Part shown: positions 1 to 8,373 of the stretch, one piece after another
Position numbering within the stretch: the first letter of the stretch is position 1
Layout of the letters: each line of letters begins with the position of its first letter
Origin: Rhodococcus sp. 14-2470-1b
GTDB taxonomy: Bacteria > Actinomycetota > Actinomycetes > Mycobacteriales > Mycobacteriaceae
Length of the DNA stretch: 64,000 nucleotides
Reading direction: 5' to 3'
NCBI RefSeq assembly: GCF_002259415.1
Contig: NZ_NPFY01000036.1
Location: 1-64,000 of the forward strand
Translations under genes and position numbers: made by a program
The notes under the pieces: generated by a model
Database searches by the model: none
What the model was told of the DNA's origin: nothing
Seen by the model: only the letters and a program-made list of their open reading frames with translations

Positions 1-135
1 ATCGGTATGACAGACCCCACACGCGGCGATCCTCACCACGACATCGTTGGGACCAGGATCAGGAATAGTGACCTGCTCGATCGAGACCGGCTCACCCTTC
101 GCCTTCGCGACCACGGCACGCACTGTTTGCGGCAT
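1..135 (-). CDS. mscR: S-(hydroxymethyl)mycothiol dehydrogenase, N-terminal part (cut by window edge)
   Basis: Forty-five codons are visible. The protein starts MPQTVRAVVAKAKGEPV and reaches ACGVCHTD, the zinc-ligand segment of class III alcohol dehydrogenases. It closely resembles the start of the mycobacterial mycothiol-dependent formaldehyde dehydrogenase (Rv2259 type). The family oxidises the spontaneous formaldehyde-mycothiol adduct with NAD, and may also reduce S-nitrosomycothiol, in the cytoplasm. The start at 135 is supported by a strong GGAGG five to six bases upstream. The reading frame stays open upstream as far as 291 (see next entry). The remainder, including the Rossmann domain, lies outside the window. 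A related zinc alcohol dehydrogenase cannot be excluded from 45 residues. Confidence 0.8.
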   Translation of the reverse strand, partial: MPQTVRAVVAKAKGEPVSIEQVTIPDPGPNDVVVRIAACGVCHTD

Positions 136-291
136 TGCTTCCTCCACACTCGGGTTGAAATGTCCTGACATCACACTTCCACAACCCATGCAGGAGTAGC
201 GACATTCGTACATGCCGAACTGTTCGGTGTTCACGTGCTTGTGACCGGAGCGGCATCCGAACTTCGCGCACGCGGAGTATTCATGATCCAT
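136..291 (-). other. In-frame, cysteine-rich 52-codon extension or leader ORF before mscR
   Basis: The mscR frame continues upstream without a stop for 52 codons to an ATG at 291. The encoded stretch has five cysteines (C8, C13, C30, C34, C37) and four histidines, spaced C-x4-C and C-x3-C-x2-C like a small zinc-binding module. Third codon positions of the first 37 codons are about 70 percent G/C, as in real genes here; the last 15 codons are less biased. The ATG overlaps the start of the divergent sthA gene by two bases. It may be a true N-terminal domain, a leader peptide, or chance. No Shine-Dalgarno or TANNNT box is evident before the upstream ATG, whereas the internal start at 135 has a good one. 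Confidence 0.35.
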
Positions 292-1705
292 GTCTGCATC
301 GATGGAATACGACCTCGTGGTGATCGGCTCGGGACCCGGTGGGCAGAAGGCCGCCATCGCGGCGGCAAAGCTCGGTAAACGGGTTGCCATGGTGGAGAAG
401 GGAAAGATGCTCGGCGGTGTCTGTGTGAACACCGGGACCATCCCGTCGAAAACTCTGCGCGAGGCCGTTCTGTACCTCACCGGAATGAATCAGAGAGAGC
501 TGTACGGTGCCAGCTACCGTGTCAAGGCGAACATCACTCCGGCGGATCTGCTTGCTCGTACCGCTCATGTGATCGGCAAGGAGATCGAGGTCGTCCGCTC
601 GCAGCTGCTGCGGAACCGAATCGAACTGATCACCGGTACGGGTCGCTTCCTGGATGCGCACACCGTCGACATCGACGACGACCAGCGTGGCGAGCGGATC
701 ACCGTCAAGGCGAAGAACGTCGTGATCGCCACGGGCACCGCCCCGGCGCGACCCGCGGACATCGAGTTCGACGACTACAGAGTCCTCGATTCCGACGGCA
801 TTCTGAATCTCGAGTTCATCCCCGCGTCGATGGTCGTGGTCGGCGCGGGCGTCATCGGGATCGAATACGCGTCGATGTTCGCTGCACTCGGCACGAAGGT
901 GACCGTCGTCGAGAAGCGAGACACCATGCTGGACTTCTGCGACCGCGAGATCGTCGAATCACTGCAGTTCCATCTGCGTGATCTGGCGGTGACGTTCCGT
1001 TTCGGTGAAGCAGTCACGGCAGTGGATGTCGGACCGTCCGGAACGGTGACCACACTGGCCAGCGGTAAACGAATCCCGGCCGAAGCCGTCATGTACTCGG
1101 CGGGACGCCAGGGTTTGACCGATGCACTGTCACTGGAGAACGCGGGACTCGAGGCGGACGCTCGTGGCCGCATCTTCGTCGACGACAACTTCCAGACGAA
1201 GGTCGATCACATCTATGCGGTCGGGGACGTCATCGGGTTTCCTGCACTGGCCGCTACGTCGATGGATCAGGGACGATTGGCCGCGTACCACGCGTTCGGT
1301 GAACCGAGCAAAGGGCTGATGGACCTCCAGCCGATCGGAATCTACTCGATTCCCGAGGTTTCCTACGTAGGCGCCACGGAGGTGGAGCTGACGAAGAATT
1401 CCGTCCCGTACGAGGTGGGTGTGTCGCGCTATCGGGAGCTGGCACGAGGCCAGATTGCCGGTGATTCCTACGGCATGCTGAAGCTACTCGTGTCTACGGA
1501 GGACAGGTCGCTGTTGGGGGTGCACATCTTCGGTTCGGGAGCCACCGACCTGATCCACATCGGACAAGCAGTCATGGGGTGCGGTGGCTCCGTCGATTAC
1601 CTGGTCGACGCCGTGTTCAACTACCCCACTTTGTCGGAGGCGTACAAGGTCGCGGCCCTGGACGTCACCAACAAGATCCGGGCACTCGAGAGTTTCGGGG
1701 GCTGA
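290..1705 (+). CDS. sthA: Soluble pyridine nucleotide transhydrogenase
   Basis: This 471-residue flavoprotein belongs to the class I pyridine nucleotide-disulfide reductases. The FAD-binding GSGPGG lies at residues 13-18 and the second dinucleotide motif VVGAGVIGIEYAS near 180. The redox-disulfide site reads CVNTGT (45-50), so the second cysteine of the usual CxxxxC is threonine. That change marks SthA, which moves hydride between NADPH and NAD without a disulfide, and separates it from dihydrolipoamide dehydrogenase. It acts in the cytoplasm to balance NADPH/NADH. The start at 290 has only a distant GGAG; Met5 at 302 is an alternative. In M. tuberculosis, sthA is likewise followed by a PAC2 gene and a hydrolase. 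Confidence 0.93.
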   Translation: MSASMEYDLVVIGSGPGGQKAAIAAAKLGKRVAMVEKGKMLGGVCVNTGTIPSKTLREAVLYLTGMNQRELYGASYRVKANITPADLLARTAHVIGKEIEVVRSQLLRNRIELITGTGRFLDAHTVDIDDDQRGERITVKAKNVVIATGTAPARPADIEFDDYRVLDSDGILNLEFIPASMVVVGAGVIGIEYASMFAALGTKVTVVEKRDTMLDFCDREIVESLQFHLRDLAVTFRFGEAVTAVDVGPSGTVTTLASGKRIPAEAVMYSAGRQGLTDALSLENAGLEADARGRIFVDDNFQTKVDHIYAVGDVIGFPALAATSMDQGRLAAYHAFGEPSKGLMDLQPIGIYSIPEVSYVGATEVELTKNSVPYEVGVSRYRELARGQIAGDSYGMLKLLVSTEDRSLLGVHIFGSGATDLIHIGQAVMGCGGSVDYLVDAVFNYPTLSEAYKVAALDVTNKIRALESFGG

Positions 1706-1891
1706 CCGAAGTCTCGTCGAGCGGTCACGGGGAATGAACGACACGACCGGAGGTGTTCCACTGGGGAGTGGGCGTCGTGAAAGCGACTTCCGGTGCTACC
1801 GCCCGAACCGGACGAGTATCCTGTCTCGAAGTCGGTTTCGGCGTTTTCCTCGCGCACCGGGCCTCGAACGAACTAGCGAAAGGGGTCCGGC

Positions 1892-2869
1892 ATGGACGAG
1901 AAGTCGAGTATGTACGAGCTGGAGTTTCCGGCTCCACAGATCTCTTCCAGCGACGGAGTGGGTCCGGTCCTGGTCCACGGTCTCGAAGGATTCTCGGACG
2001 CCGGTCATGCGGTCAAGCTGGCGACGAAGCATCTGCGGGAGACGCTGGAAACGGAGTTGGTCGCGTCGTTCGATGTGGACGAGCTGATCGACTATCGGTC
2101 GCGGCGCCCGACGATGTCTTTCAAGTCCGATCACTTCTCGGATTACGACGCTCCCGAGCTCAATCTGTACGCCGTCAAGGACAACACCGGCACGCCGTTC
2201 CTTCTGTTGTCCGGGATGGAGCCGGATCTGCGGTGGGAGAAGTTCACCACTGCGGTACGCCTTCTGGCCGAGCAACTCGGGGTTCGTCGCACCATCGGTC
2301 TCGGTTCGATCCCGATGGCCATCCCGCATACTCGCCCGCTCGGTGTGACGGCCCACTCGTCCAACAAGGACTTGGTTCCCGAGGATCAGAGCTGGTCCGG
2401 TGAACTGCAGGTTCCCGGTAGCGCCTCGTCGCTGCTCGAACTACGGATGGCCCAGCACGGTCACGAGTCCATGGGATTCTCCGTTCACGTTCCGCACTAC
2501 CTCGCGCAGACGGATTACCCGGCGGCCGCGGAGACCTTGCTCGAGAACGTCAGCACCGCCGGCGAGCTCGACCTCCCCCTCGTCGCGCTGGGGCAGGCGG
2601 CGGCTCGCGTCAAAGAACAAGTCGACGAGCACATCACCGGCAACGAGGAAGTCCAGTCGGTCGTGCACGCGCTGGAGCGTCAGTACGACACGTACGTCGC
2701 AGCCCAGGAGCAGCAGTCGACCTTGTTGGCGAAGGATCAGGACCTTCCGAGCGGTGACGAACTGGGTGCGGAATTCGAGAAGTTCCTCGCCGAGCAGACC
2801 GGTTTCGGCACCGAGTCCGGTGCCCCGACCGACCCGGACGCCACGGACGAGGGCCACGACAACCCCTGA
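1892..2869 (+). CDS. PAC2 family protein
   Basis: The 325-residue product matches the actinobacterial PAC2 family (Rv2714 type), related to eukaryotic proteasome assembly chaperone 2. The core runs from about residue 20 (GPVLVHGLEGFSDAGHA) through LGLGSIP-like and PHTRPLGVTAHSS segments to about 230. A charged C-terminal tail follows. A GAAAGGGG stretch lies just before the ATG. The role of these proteins in bacteria is unsettled; a link to the actinobacterial proteasome is only suggested by the family name. It follows sthA after 186 bp; a TATCCT at 1817-1822 could be its -10 element. It is followed by a clear terminator. Confidence 0.85.
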   Translation: MDEKSSMYELEFPAPQISSSDGVGPVLVHGLEGFSDAGHAVKLATKHLRETLETELVASFDVDELIDYRSRRPTMSFKSDHFSDYDAPELNLYAVKDNTGTPFLLLSGMEPDLRWEKFTTAVRLLAEQLGVRRTIGLGSIPMAIPHTRPLGVTAHSSNKDLVPEDQSWSGELQVPGSASSLLELRMAQHGHESMGFSVHVPHYLAQTDYPAAAETLLENVSTAGELDLPLVALGQAAARVKEQVDEHITGNEEVQSVVHALERQYDTYVAAQEQQSTLLAKDQDLPSGDELGAEFEKFLAEQTGFGTESGAPTDPDATDEGHDNP

Positions 2870-2894
2870 TCGGTTTCGGTGACCGATTCTTCAC

Positions 2895-2938
2895 GGGCGA
2901 TGTCAGGTGTGATGTTTCACCCCTGACATCGCCCTTTT
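2895..2938 (+). terminator. Intrinsic terminator after the PAC2 gene
   Basis: Inverted repeat GGGCGATGTCAGG (2895-2907) and CCTGACATCGCCC (2922-2934), a perfect 13-bp stem with a 14-nt loop, is followed directly by TTTT. It lies 26 bp past the PAC2 stop codon and separates it from the hydrolase gene. Confidence 0.85.
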
Positions 2939-3085
2939 CGGTGTAACGAACAGCCCCCGACAAGCCGAAACATACCTGTAACTGTAAATCCGCTCGATAT
3001 CTCGCCGATGCCGCGAACTCGTGCGAGAGTCTTAGTCGAGATCCCTGCCACGGCAGGACGGAATTCGTCGGACGAAGGAGGCGGT

Positions 3086-4123
3086 ATGAGCAATCCGCGC
3101 ACACGCAAGCTGCGTCCGGTGCCGGATTCTGCACCGCGGCTCGCCTTCCGCACCGTCCATGGGTACAGGCGCGCTTACCGGATCGCAGGCGAGGGACCTG
3201 TGTTGCTGCTCATCCATGGGATCGGCGACAACTCCGAGACCTGGAACGACGTCATTCCCCACCTCGCGCAGAACTACACCGTCATCGCACCCGATCTACT
3301 CGGGCACGGGCAGTCGGACAAACCTCGCGCGGACTATTCGGTGGCTGCCTACGCCAACGGGATGCGGGATCTACTGTCGGTGCTCGGCATCGAGCACGTG
3401 ACGGTCGTCGGGCATTCGCTCGGTGGTGGCGTCGCGATGCAGTTCTCGTACCAGTTCCCGCACATGGTCGACCGTCTCGTCCTGGTGGCATCCGGAGGCG
3501 TGACGAAGGACGTTCATCCGATCCTGAGGATCGCCTCGCTCCCCCTCGTCAGCGAGGCCGTGAAGTTGCTGCGTATCCCGGGTGCACTGTCTCTGGTGAA
3601 GCTGGCCGGGTCGGTCGTGGGACGAGTCAATGGATCTCCGCTTCGACCGGGTGGGCTGCTGCACGACACCCCGGACCTCGTGCGTGTGCTGAGCGGTCTC
3701 CCCGACCCGACTGCGTCCGAGGCATATCTACGCACCCTTCGAGCCGTCGTCGATTGGCGGGGACAGGTGGTGACGATGCTCGATCGCTGCTATCTCACCG
3801 AAAGCCTGCCTGTCCTCCTGGTCTGGGGCGACGAGGATTCGGTGATTCCGATCAGCCACGCGCGCCTCGCGCATGCAGCGATGCCCGGGTCGAAGCTCGA
3901 GGTGTTTCGCAGATCCGGTCACTTCCCGTTCCGCGACGACCCGATTCGATTCCTCCGCGTACTCGAAGCATTCTTCGACGAGACGACGACGCTCGAGTTC
4001 GACGAGGCGCGGTGGCGACACCTCCTTGCGACAGGGGTCGGGGAGGACATGATCTCCGGCAGTGCGAGTACACGTCTGGCCGTGCTCGGCGCGATGGGTT
4101 CGGACGAGCGCAGCGCCACGTGA
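3086..4123 (+). CDS. Alpha/beta-fold hydrolase
   Basis: This 345-residue protein has the alpha/beta hydrolase order: oxyanion segment LIHGIGDNS (42-50), DLLGHGQSDKP (70-80), nucleophile elbow GHSLGG with Ser111, a probable acid in VWGDEDSVIP, and a histidine in RSGHFPF. It resembles Rv2715, which sits at the same place relative to sthA in mycobacteria. The substrate is unknown; the family includes esterases and C-C hydrolases. The start at 3086 is chosen because AAGGAGG precedes it at the right distance; the frame is open a further 26 codons upstream. No signal peptide or membrane segment is visible. Confidence 0.88.
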   Translation: MSNPRTRKLRPVPDSAPRLAFRTVHGYRRAYRIAGEGPVLLLIHGIGDNSETWNDVIPHLAQNYTVIAPDLLGHGQSDKPRADYSVAAYANGMRDLLSVLGIEHVTVVGHSLGGGVAMQFSYQFPHMVDRLVLVASGGVTKDVHPILRIASLPLVSEAVKLLRIPGALSLVKLAGSVVGRVNGSPLRPGGLLHDTPDLVRVLSGLPDPTASEAYLRTLRAVVDWRGQVVTMLDRCYLTESLPVLLVWGDEDSVIPISHARLAHAAMPGSKLEVFRRSGHFPFRDDPIRFLRVLEAFFDETTTLEFDEARWRHLLATGVGEDMISGSASTRLAVLGAMGSDERSAT

Positions 4124-4171
4124 CGGCCGGGCTCGAAGGACTCCGGTGACATCGACTTCCCCGTCGACCCA

Positions 4172-4177
4172 TAACCT
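4172..4177 (+). promoter_or_regulatory. -10 hexamer TAACCT for leaderless helicase mRNA
   Basis: TAACCT lies 6 nt before the GTG at 4184. There is no Shine-Dalgarno, so transcription probably begins at or near the start codon. No clear -35 element is seen. Confidence 0.5.
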
Positions 4178-4183
4178 GTAGAG

Positions 4184-6694
4184 GTGCTCCTCTTCGATCT
4201 CGTCCCCGATCCCACCACCGACGAGGCGCAGGATCCGGACACCCTGTTCGACATCTTCCAGGAGTGGACGGCCGAGCGCGGCCTGTCGCTGTATCCGGCG
4301 CAGGAAGAGGCGCTGATCGAGCTGGTGTCGGGCTCCAACGTCATCCTGGCCACGCCCACCGGATCGGGCAAATCCATGGTTGCCGTCGGTGCCCACTTCG
4401 CGGCCGTGGCTGCAGGGCGGCGGACGTTCTACACCGCGCCCATCAAAGCTCTCGTCAGCGAGAAGTTCTTCGCTCTCTGCGACATCTTCGGAGCACAGAA
4501 CGTCGGGATGATGACAGGTGACGCCTCGGTCAACGCAGGAGCGCCCATCATCTGCGCCACGGCGGAGATCGTCGCGAACCTGGCGCTGCGCCAGGGCGCG
4601 GACTCGGACATCGGACAGGTCGTCATGGACGAGTTCCACTACTACTCCGAGCCGGATCGCGGTTGGGCCTGGCAGGTTCCTCTGATCGAACTCCCGAACG
4701 CGCAGTTCCTTCTGATGTCCGCCACCCTCGGTGACGTCTCGTTCTTCCGGGACGATCTGACCAGGCGCACGGGGCGGGTGACCACGGTGGTGTCCGGCAC
4801 GGAACGACCGGTCCCCCTGATGTTCTCGTACGTCACCACACCGATCAGCGAAACCATCGCGGAACTCGTCGAGACACACCTCGCCCCGGTCTACGTCGTG
4901 CACTTCACGCAAGCAGCTGCCCTCGAGCGCGCTCAGGCTCTTACCTCCGTCAACGTCGCGTCCAAGCAGGAGAAGGCCCAGATCGCGGACGCGATCGGCC
5001 AGTTCCGCTTCACGACCGGATTCGGCAAGACGCTGTCTCGGCTGGTCCGCCACGGCATCGGGGTCCACCACGCGGGGATGCTGCCCAAGTATCGACGACT
5101 CGTGGAGAAACTTGCTCAGGACGGCCTGCTCAAGGTCATCTGCGGTACCGACACGCTGGGCGTCGGCATCAACGTCCCGATCAGAACGGTGCTGTTCACC
5201 GGGCTGACCAAGTACGACGGGGTTCGTACGCGCCAACTCCGCGCCCGCGAGTTCCATCAGATTGCAGGCCGCGCTGGGCGCGCGGGGTACGACACCCTCG
5301 GGACCGTCGTCGTCGAGGCGCCGGAACACGACATCGAGAACGCACGTCTGGTCGCCAAAGCAGGTGACGACCCCAAGAAGCTCAAGCGCGTTCAACGCAA
5401 GAAGGCACCGGACGGGTTCGTGTCCTGGGGTGAGCCGACGTTCGAGCGGATCGTCGCGGCAAGCCCGGAGCCACTGACGTCCCGTTTCTCGGTGAACAAC
5501 TCCATGCTTCTCAATGTCATTGCCCGGCCCGGGAATTGCTTCACCGCGATGCGCCACCTGCTCGAGGACAGTCACGAGACTCGCCCCGCCCAACGCAAAC
5601 ACATTCTTCGGGCGATCACCCTCTACCGCGGGCTCGTTGCCGCCGGAATCGTCGAGCAATCGACCGAGCCGGATGCCGACGGAAAATACGCCCGCTTGAC
5701 GATGGACCTGCAACCGGACTTCGCGCTGAATCAGCCGCTGTCCCCGTTCGCGCTGGCGTCGTTCGAACTGCTGGACACGGAATCCGCGACACACGCCCTC
5801 GACGTCGTGTCGATCATCGAATCGACATTGGACGACCCACGCCAGATCTTGATGGCTCAGCAGCACGCCGCACGCGGTGAAGCGGTAGCGCAGATGAAAG
5901 CCGACGGCATCGAGTACGACGAGCGGATGGAGCTCCTCGAAGAGGTGACGTGGCCCAAGCCGTTGTCCGAGCTCCTCGTCCCCGCGTTCGAGATCTACAG
6001 GGGAGGCCACCCCTGGTTGAACGACGTTGCGTTGTCGCCGAAATCCGTCGTCCGCGACATGATCGAACGGACCATGACGTTCGCGGAACTGATCAGTCAC
6101 TACGGGCTCAGCCGCTCCGAGGGACTCGTTCTCCGCTACCTCGCCGATGCCTATCGGGCACTACGCCAGACGGTTCCCCCCGAGGCCAGGACGGAGGAGG
6201 TGCAGGACATCACCGAATGGTTGGGCGAGCTGGTCCGTCAGGTCGACTCCAGCCTGCTCGACGAATGGGAGAACCTGACCGACCCCGGTGAGGAGCCGGA
6301 GACCAGGCCGGAGGCGTACGGCGGGGATTCTCCGAAACCGATCACCGCCAACCCCAGGGCTTTTCGAGTCATGGTCCGCAACGCCGTCTTCAAGCGAATC
6401 GAACTCGCCGCCGGGCGCCGATGGAATGCTCTCGACGAGCTCGACGACGGCCCCGACTGGGAATTCGATCTGGCACCGTACTTCGAGGAGTACGGGGAGA
6501 TGGGCACCGGCCCGTCGGCGCGGGGCCCGGCCCTGTTCGATCTCGTCGTGGGCAAGGACGAGACGACGGTGCGGCAGATCATCGAAGATCCCAATGGGGA
6601 CCAGGGATGGTCGCTCGTCGGAACGATCGACCTCGAGGAATCGAATGCTGCGGGTGAGATCGTGTTCGACGAGATCGTGGTTCAGGCGGGCTGA
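4184..6694 (+). CDS. DEAD/DEAH-type RNA helicase with DUF3516-like C-terminus
   Basis: The 836-residue product is a superfamily 2 helicase of the Ski2-like/DUF3516 group common in actinobacteria. Walker A is ATPTGSGKS (57-65), Walker B is the variant DEFH near 148, motif III is MSATLG near 177, and motif VI is QIAGRAGRAGYD near 355. The long C-terminal half has no motif I recognise beyond the DUF3516-like composition. It is expected to unwind RNA or DNA using ATP in the cytoplasm; the target is not known. The GTG start fits a leaderless transcript. Its 3' end overlaps the convergent oxyR gene by 13 bp. Confidence 0.85.
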   Translation: MLLFDLVPDPTTDEAQDPDTLFDIFQEWTAERGLSLYPAQEEALIELVSGSNVILATPTGSGKSMVAVGAHFAAVAAGRRTFYTAPIKALVSEKFFALCDIFGAQNVGMMTGDASVNAGAPIICATAEIVANLALRQGADSDIGQVVMDEFHYYSEPDRGWAWQVPLIELPNAQFLLMSATLGDVSFFRDDLTRRTGRVTTVVSGTERPVPLMFSYVTTPISETIAELVETHLAPVYVVHFTQAAALERAQALTSVNVASKQEKAQIADAIGQFRFTTGFGKTLSRLVRHGIGVHHAGMLPKYRRLVEKLAQDGLLKVICGTDTLGVGINVPIRTVLFTGLTKYDGVRTRQLRAREFHQIAGRAGRAGYDTLGTVVVEAPEHDIENARLVAKAGDDPKKLKRVQRKKAPDGFVSWGEPTFERIVAASPEPLTSRFSVNNSMLLNVIARPGNCFTAMRHLLEDSHETRPAQRKHILRAITLYRGLVAAGIVEQSTEPDADGKYARLTMDLQPDFALNQPLSPFALASFELLDTESATHALDVVSIIESTLDDPRQILMAQQHAARGEAVAQMKADGIEYDERMELLEEVTWPKPLSELLVPAFEIYRGGHPWLNDVALSPKSVVRDMIERTMTFAELISHYGLSRSEGLVLRYLADAYRALRQTVPPEARTEEVQDITEWLGELVRQVDSSLLDEWENLTDPGEEPETRPEAYGGDSPKPITANPRAFRVMVRNAVFKRIELAAGRRWNALDELDDGPDWEFDLAPYFEEYGEMGTGPSARGPALFDLVVGKDETTVRQIIEDPNGDQGWSLVGTIDLEESNAAGEIVFDEIVVQAG

Positions 6695-7617
6695 TTCGGG
6701 CCGGCCACCCGGGCACCGATGCGAGAGATGAGGTCGGCGATCGCTCGATACTCGTCGCCGCGCGCACTCGACGCTCGGTGGACCAGTCCCATCGTGCGGC
6801 CGGGTTTGGGGTCCGCGAATTCGCCGATACCGAGTGCTCCCCTGCCGGTTTCCACCTCCACCGCCGAACGCGGGACGAGTGTCACGCCGAGACCGCCCGC
6901 GACGCACTGAACGACGGTGGCCAGAGACGTCGCCCTCGTGTCGCTCGACATCGGCGCACCGTCGACGGATCGACACAGATCGAGTGTCTGATCACGAAGA
7001 CAGTGCCCGTCGTCCAGGAGCAACATGGGTTGCCCCGCGAGGACGTTCAGCGCGAGCCCGGTTCGGCCCGCAAGATCGTGGGCAGGCGGCACGACCAAGA
7101 CGAAGTCCTCGGTGTACACGGGGATTTCGACCAGACCGTTCTCTTCGGTCGGCAACGCGACGACGGCAGCTTCTATCGCACCGCTCCGCAGCGAGGCGAG
7201 CAGTCGTTCGGTCTGGTCCTCCACGATGAACGGCACGACATCCGGATACTCGGCACCGATTGCCGGCAGCAGGGCGGGCAGAACGTACGGTGCGACGGTG
7301 GGAATGAGGCCCAACCGGAGCGGGCCCGCCAACGTGCTGCCCAAGCCGGACGCTTCCGTGACGAAGCCGTCCGCCGCTTCCAGAGTGGCTCGCGCCCGCC
7401 CCAGGAGCTGATTGCCTGCAGTGGTCACCAGCACCTTTCGCGTGCTGCGCTCGACCAGCTGGACGCCGAGGCCCTGCTCCAGCGATGCGAGCGCTTGCGA
7501 GAGCGTCGGCTGGCTGACCTTCAGCCGTGCTGCCGCGGTACCGAAATGGCGGTGCTCGGCGACCGCCACGAATGCGCGCAACTGCGACAGCGTCGGCTGA
7601 TAACTCTGATCGGACAT
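6682..7617 (-). CDS. oxyR: LysR-family peroxide sensor OxyR
   Basis: The 311-residue protein has an N-terminal LysR winged helix-turn-helix (residues 6-65) and a C-terminal sensor domain. The sensor keeps both redox cysteines, in GHCLRDQ (C206) and LDLC (C215). The nine-residue spacing equals E. coli Cys199/Cys208, so it should form the activating disulfide on reaction with hydrogen peroxide. The upstream frame is open much further, but the ATG at 7617 gives the normal family length and has TAGACT seven bases before it. It is divergent from phzF. The usual neighbour ahpC is absent from this window. Confidence 0.92.
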   Translation of the reverse strand: MSDQSYQPTLSQLRAFVAVAEHRHFGTAAARLKVSQPTLSQALASLEQGLGVQLVERSTRKVLVTTAGNQLLGRARATLEAADGFVTEASGLGSTLAGPLRLGLIPTVAPYVLPALLPAIGAEYPDVVPFIVEDQTERLLASLRSGAIEAAVVALPTEENGLVEIPVYTEDFVLVVPPAHDLAGRTGLALNVLAGQPMLLLDDGHCLRDQTLDLCRSVDGAPMSSDTRATSLATVVQCVAGGLGVTLVPRSAVEVETGRGALGIGEFADPKPGRTMGLVHRASSARGDEYRAIADLISRIGARVAGPNQPA

Positions 7618-7624
7618 ACCGATC

Positions 7625-7630
7625 AGTCTA
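7625..7630 (-). promoter_or_regulatory. -10 hexamer TAGACT of oxyR
   Basis: On the minus strand TAGACT sits exactly 7 nt before the oxyR ATG, the spacing of a leaderless mRNA. The 78-bp gap to phzF must hold both divergent promoters. Confidence 0.55.
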
Positions 7631-7681
7631 GGCCAACTCATCGGCAACACCTTTCGCCCGGAGTGCTTGTCAGCGCTCGCG

Positions 7682-7687
7682 TAGACT
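7682..7687 (+). promoter_or_regulatory. -10 hexamer TAGACT of phzF
   Basis: TAGACT lies 8 nt before the ATG at 7696, again without a Shine-Dalgarno. It is the same hexamer as that of divergent oxyR, about 50 bp away. Confidence 0.5.
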
Positions 7688-7695
7688 CTGCCGCC

Positions 7696-8373
7696 ATGGG
7701 TATCGACGTGTCGGTAGTGCGAGTGTTCACCGATCAGGACGGCAACTACGGCAATCCCCTGGGAATCGTCGACGCCCAGGACGTCCCCGAGAACGAACGA
7801 CAGGCACTGGCGCATCGATTGGGATTCAGCGAAACCATCTTCTACAGCCGCAGTTCGGGCGATCCGGCTCGCGCCGAAGCGACCATCTACACCCCGGCGC
7901 AGGAGCTGCCGTTCGCCGGACATCCCACGGTCGGGCTGTCGTGGTGGCTGCGCGCACAGGGCACCCCGATAGATGTATTGACCGTTCCCGCTTCCGACCT
8001 CGCGGTCCGCTACGACGGTGACATGTCCTGGATCAGAGCCAAACAGGAATGGACACCGCACTTCGTCGAGCATCACCTGGACTCCGCTGCCGACGTCGAC
8101 GAACTCGATGCCGCGTCGTTCGCCGATGATCACCACTACGCCTGGGCCTGGACAGACGAAGGCGCGGGGCACATCAGGTCACGAATGTTCGCACCCAGCA
8201 TGGGAATTGCCGAGGACGAGGCCACCGGCGCGGCGGCAGTCTGGATCACCGGAGTACTCGGGCGGGCACTCGTCGTCGCTCAGGGACGCGGTTCCGTTCT
8301 CGTCACCGGTCGCGACGGGGACTGGATCGAGCTGGGTGGTCGTACCGTGTCGGAGAACACCATCACCGTGTGA
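7696..8373 (+). CDS. PhzF family isomerase/epimerase-like protein
   Basis: At 225 residues this is the short actinobacterial form of the PhzF fold (Rv2716 type). Family signatures are NYGNPLGIV (17-25), SETIFY with the likely catalytic Glu46, the GHPTVGLSWWL loop, and the second-lobe loop EDEATGAAA. PhzF proteins are diaminopimelate-epimerase-like folds that isomerise small metabolites; the substrate here is unknown and no phenazine genes are nearby. It is divergent from oxyR, and the 3' end overlaps the convergent gene at 8363 by 11 bp. Confidence 0.85.
   Translation: MGIDVSVVRVFTDQDGNYGNPLGIVDAQDVPENERQALAHRLGFSETIFYSRSSGDPARAEATIYTPAQELPFAGHPTVGLSWWLRAQGTPIDVLTVPASDLAVRYDGDMSWIRAKQEWTPHFVEHHLDSAADVDELDAASFADDHHYAWAWTDEGAGHIRSRMFAPSMGIAEDEATGAAAVWITGVLGRALVVAQGRGSVLVTGRDGDWIELGGRTVSENTITV

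Noticed and set aside
160..171. ATGTC-CT-GACAT inverted repeat before mscR as an operator
   Set aside because: Only 5-bp arms, and it lies inside the candidate coding leader; too weak to claim.
1706..1891. Small gene in the sthA-PAC2 gap
   Set aside because: Frames here are shadows with no start signal; only a possible -10 TATCCT is seen.
3728..6100. 790-codon open frame on the minus strand across the hydrolase end and the helicase
   Set aside because: It is antisense to two well-recognised genes, has no domain, and its Arg/His/Asp-rich composition is that of a shadow frame in high-GC DNA.
7618..8172. Upstream extension of the oxyR frame to 8172
   Set aside because: It is antisense to phzF, and the LysR domain and TAGACT box fix the start at 7617.
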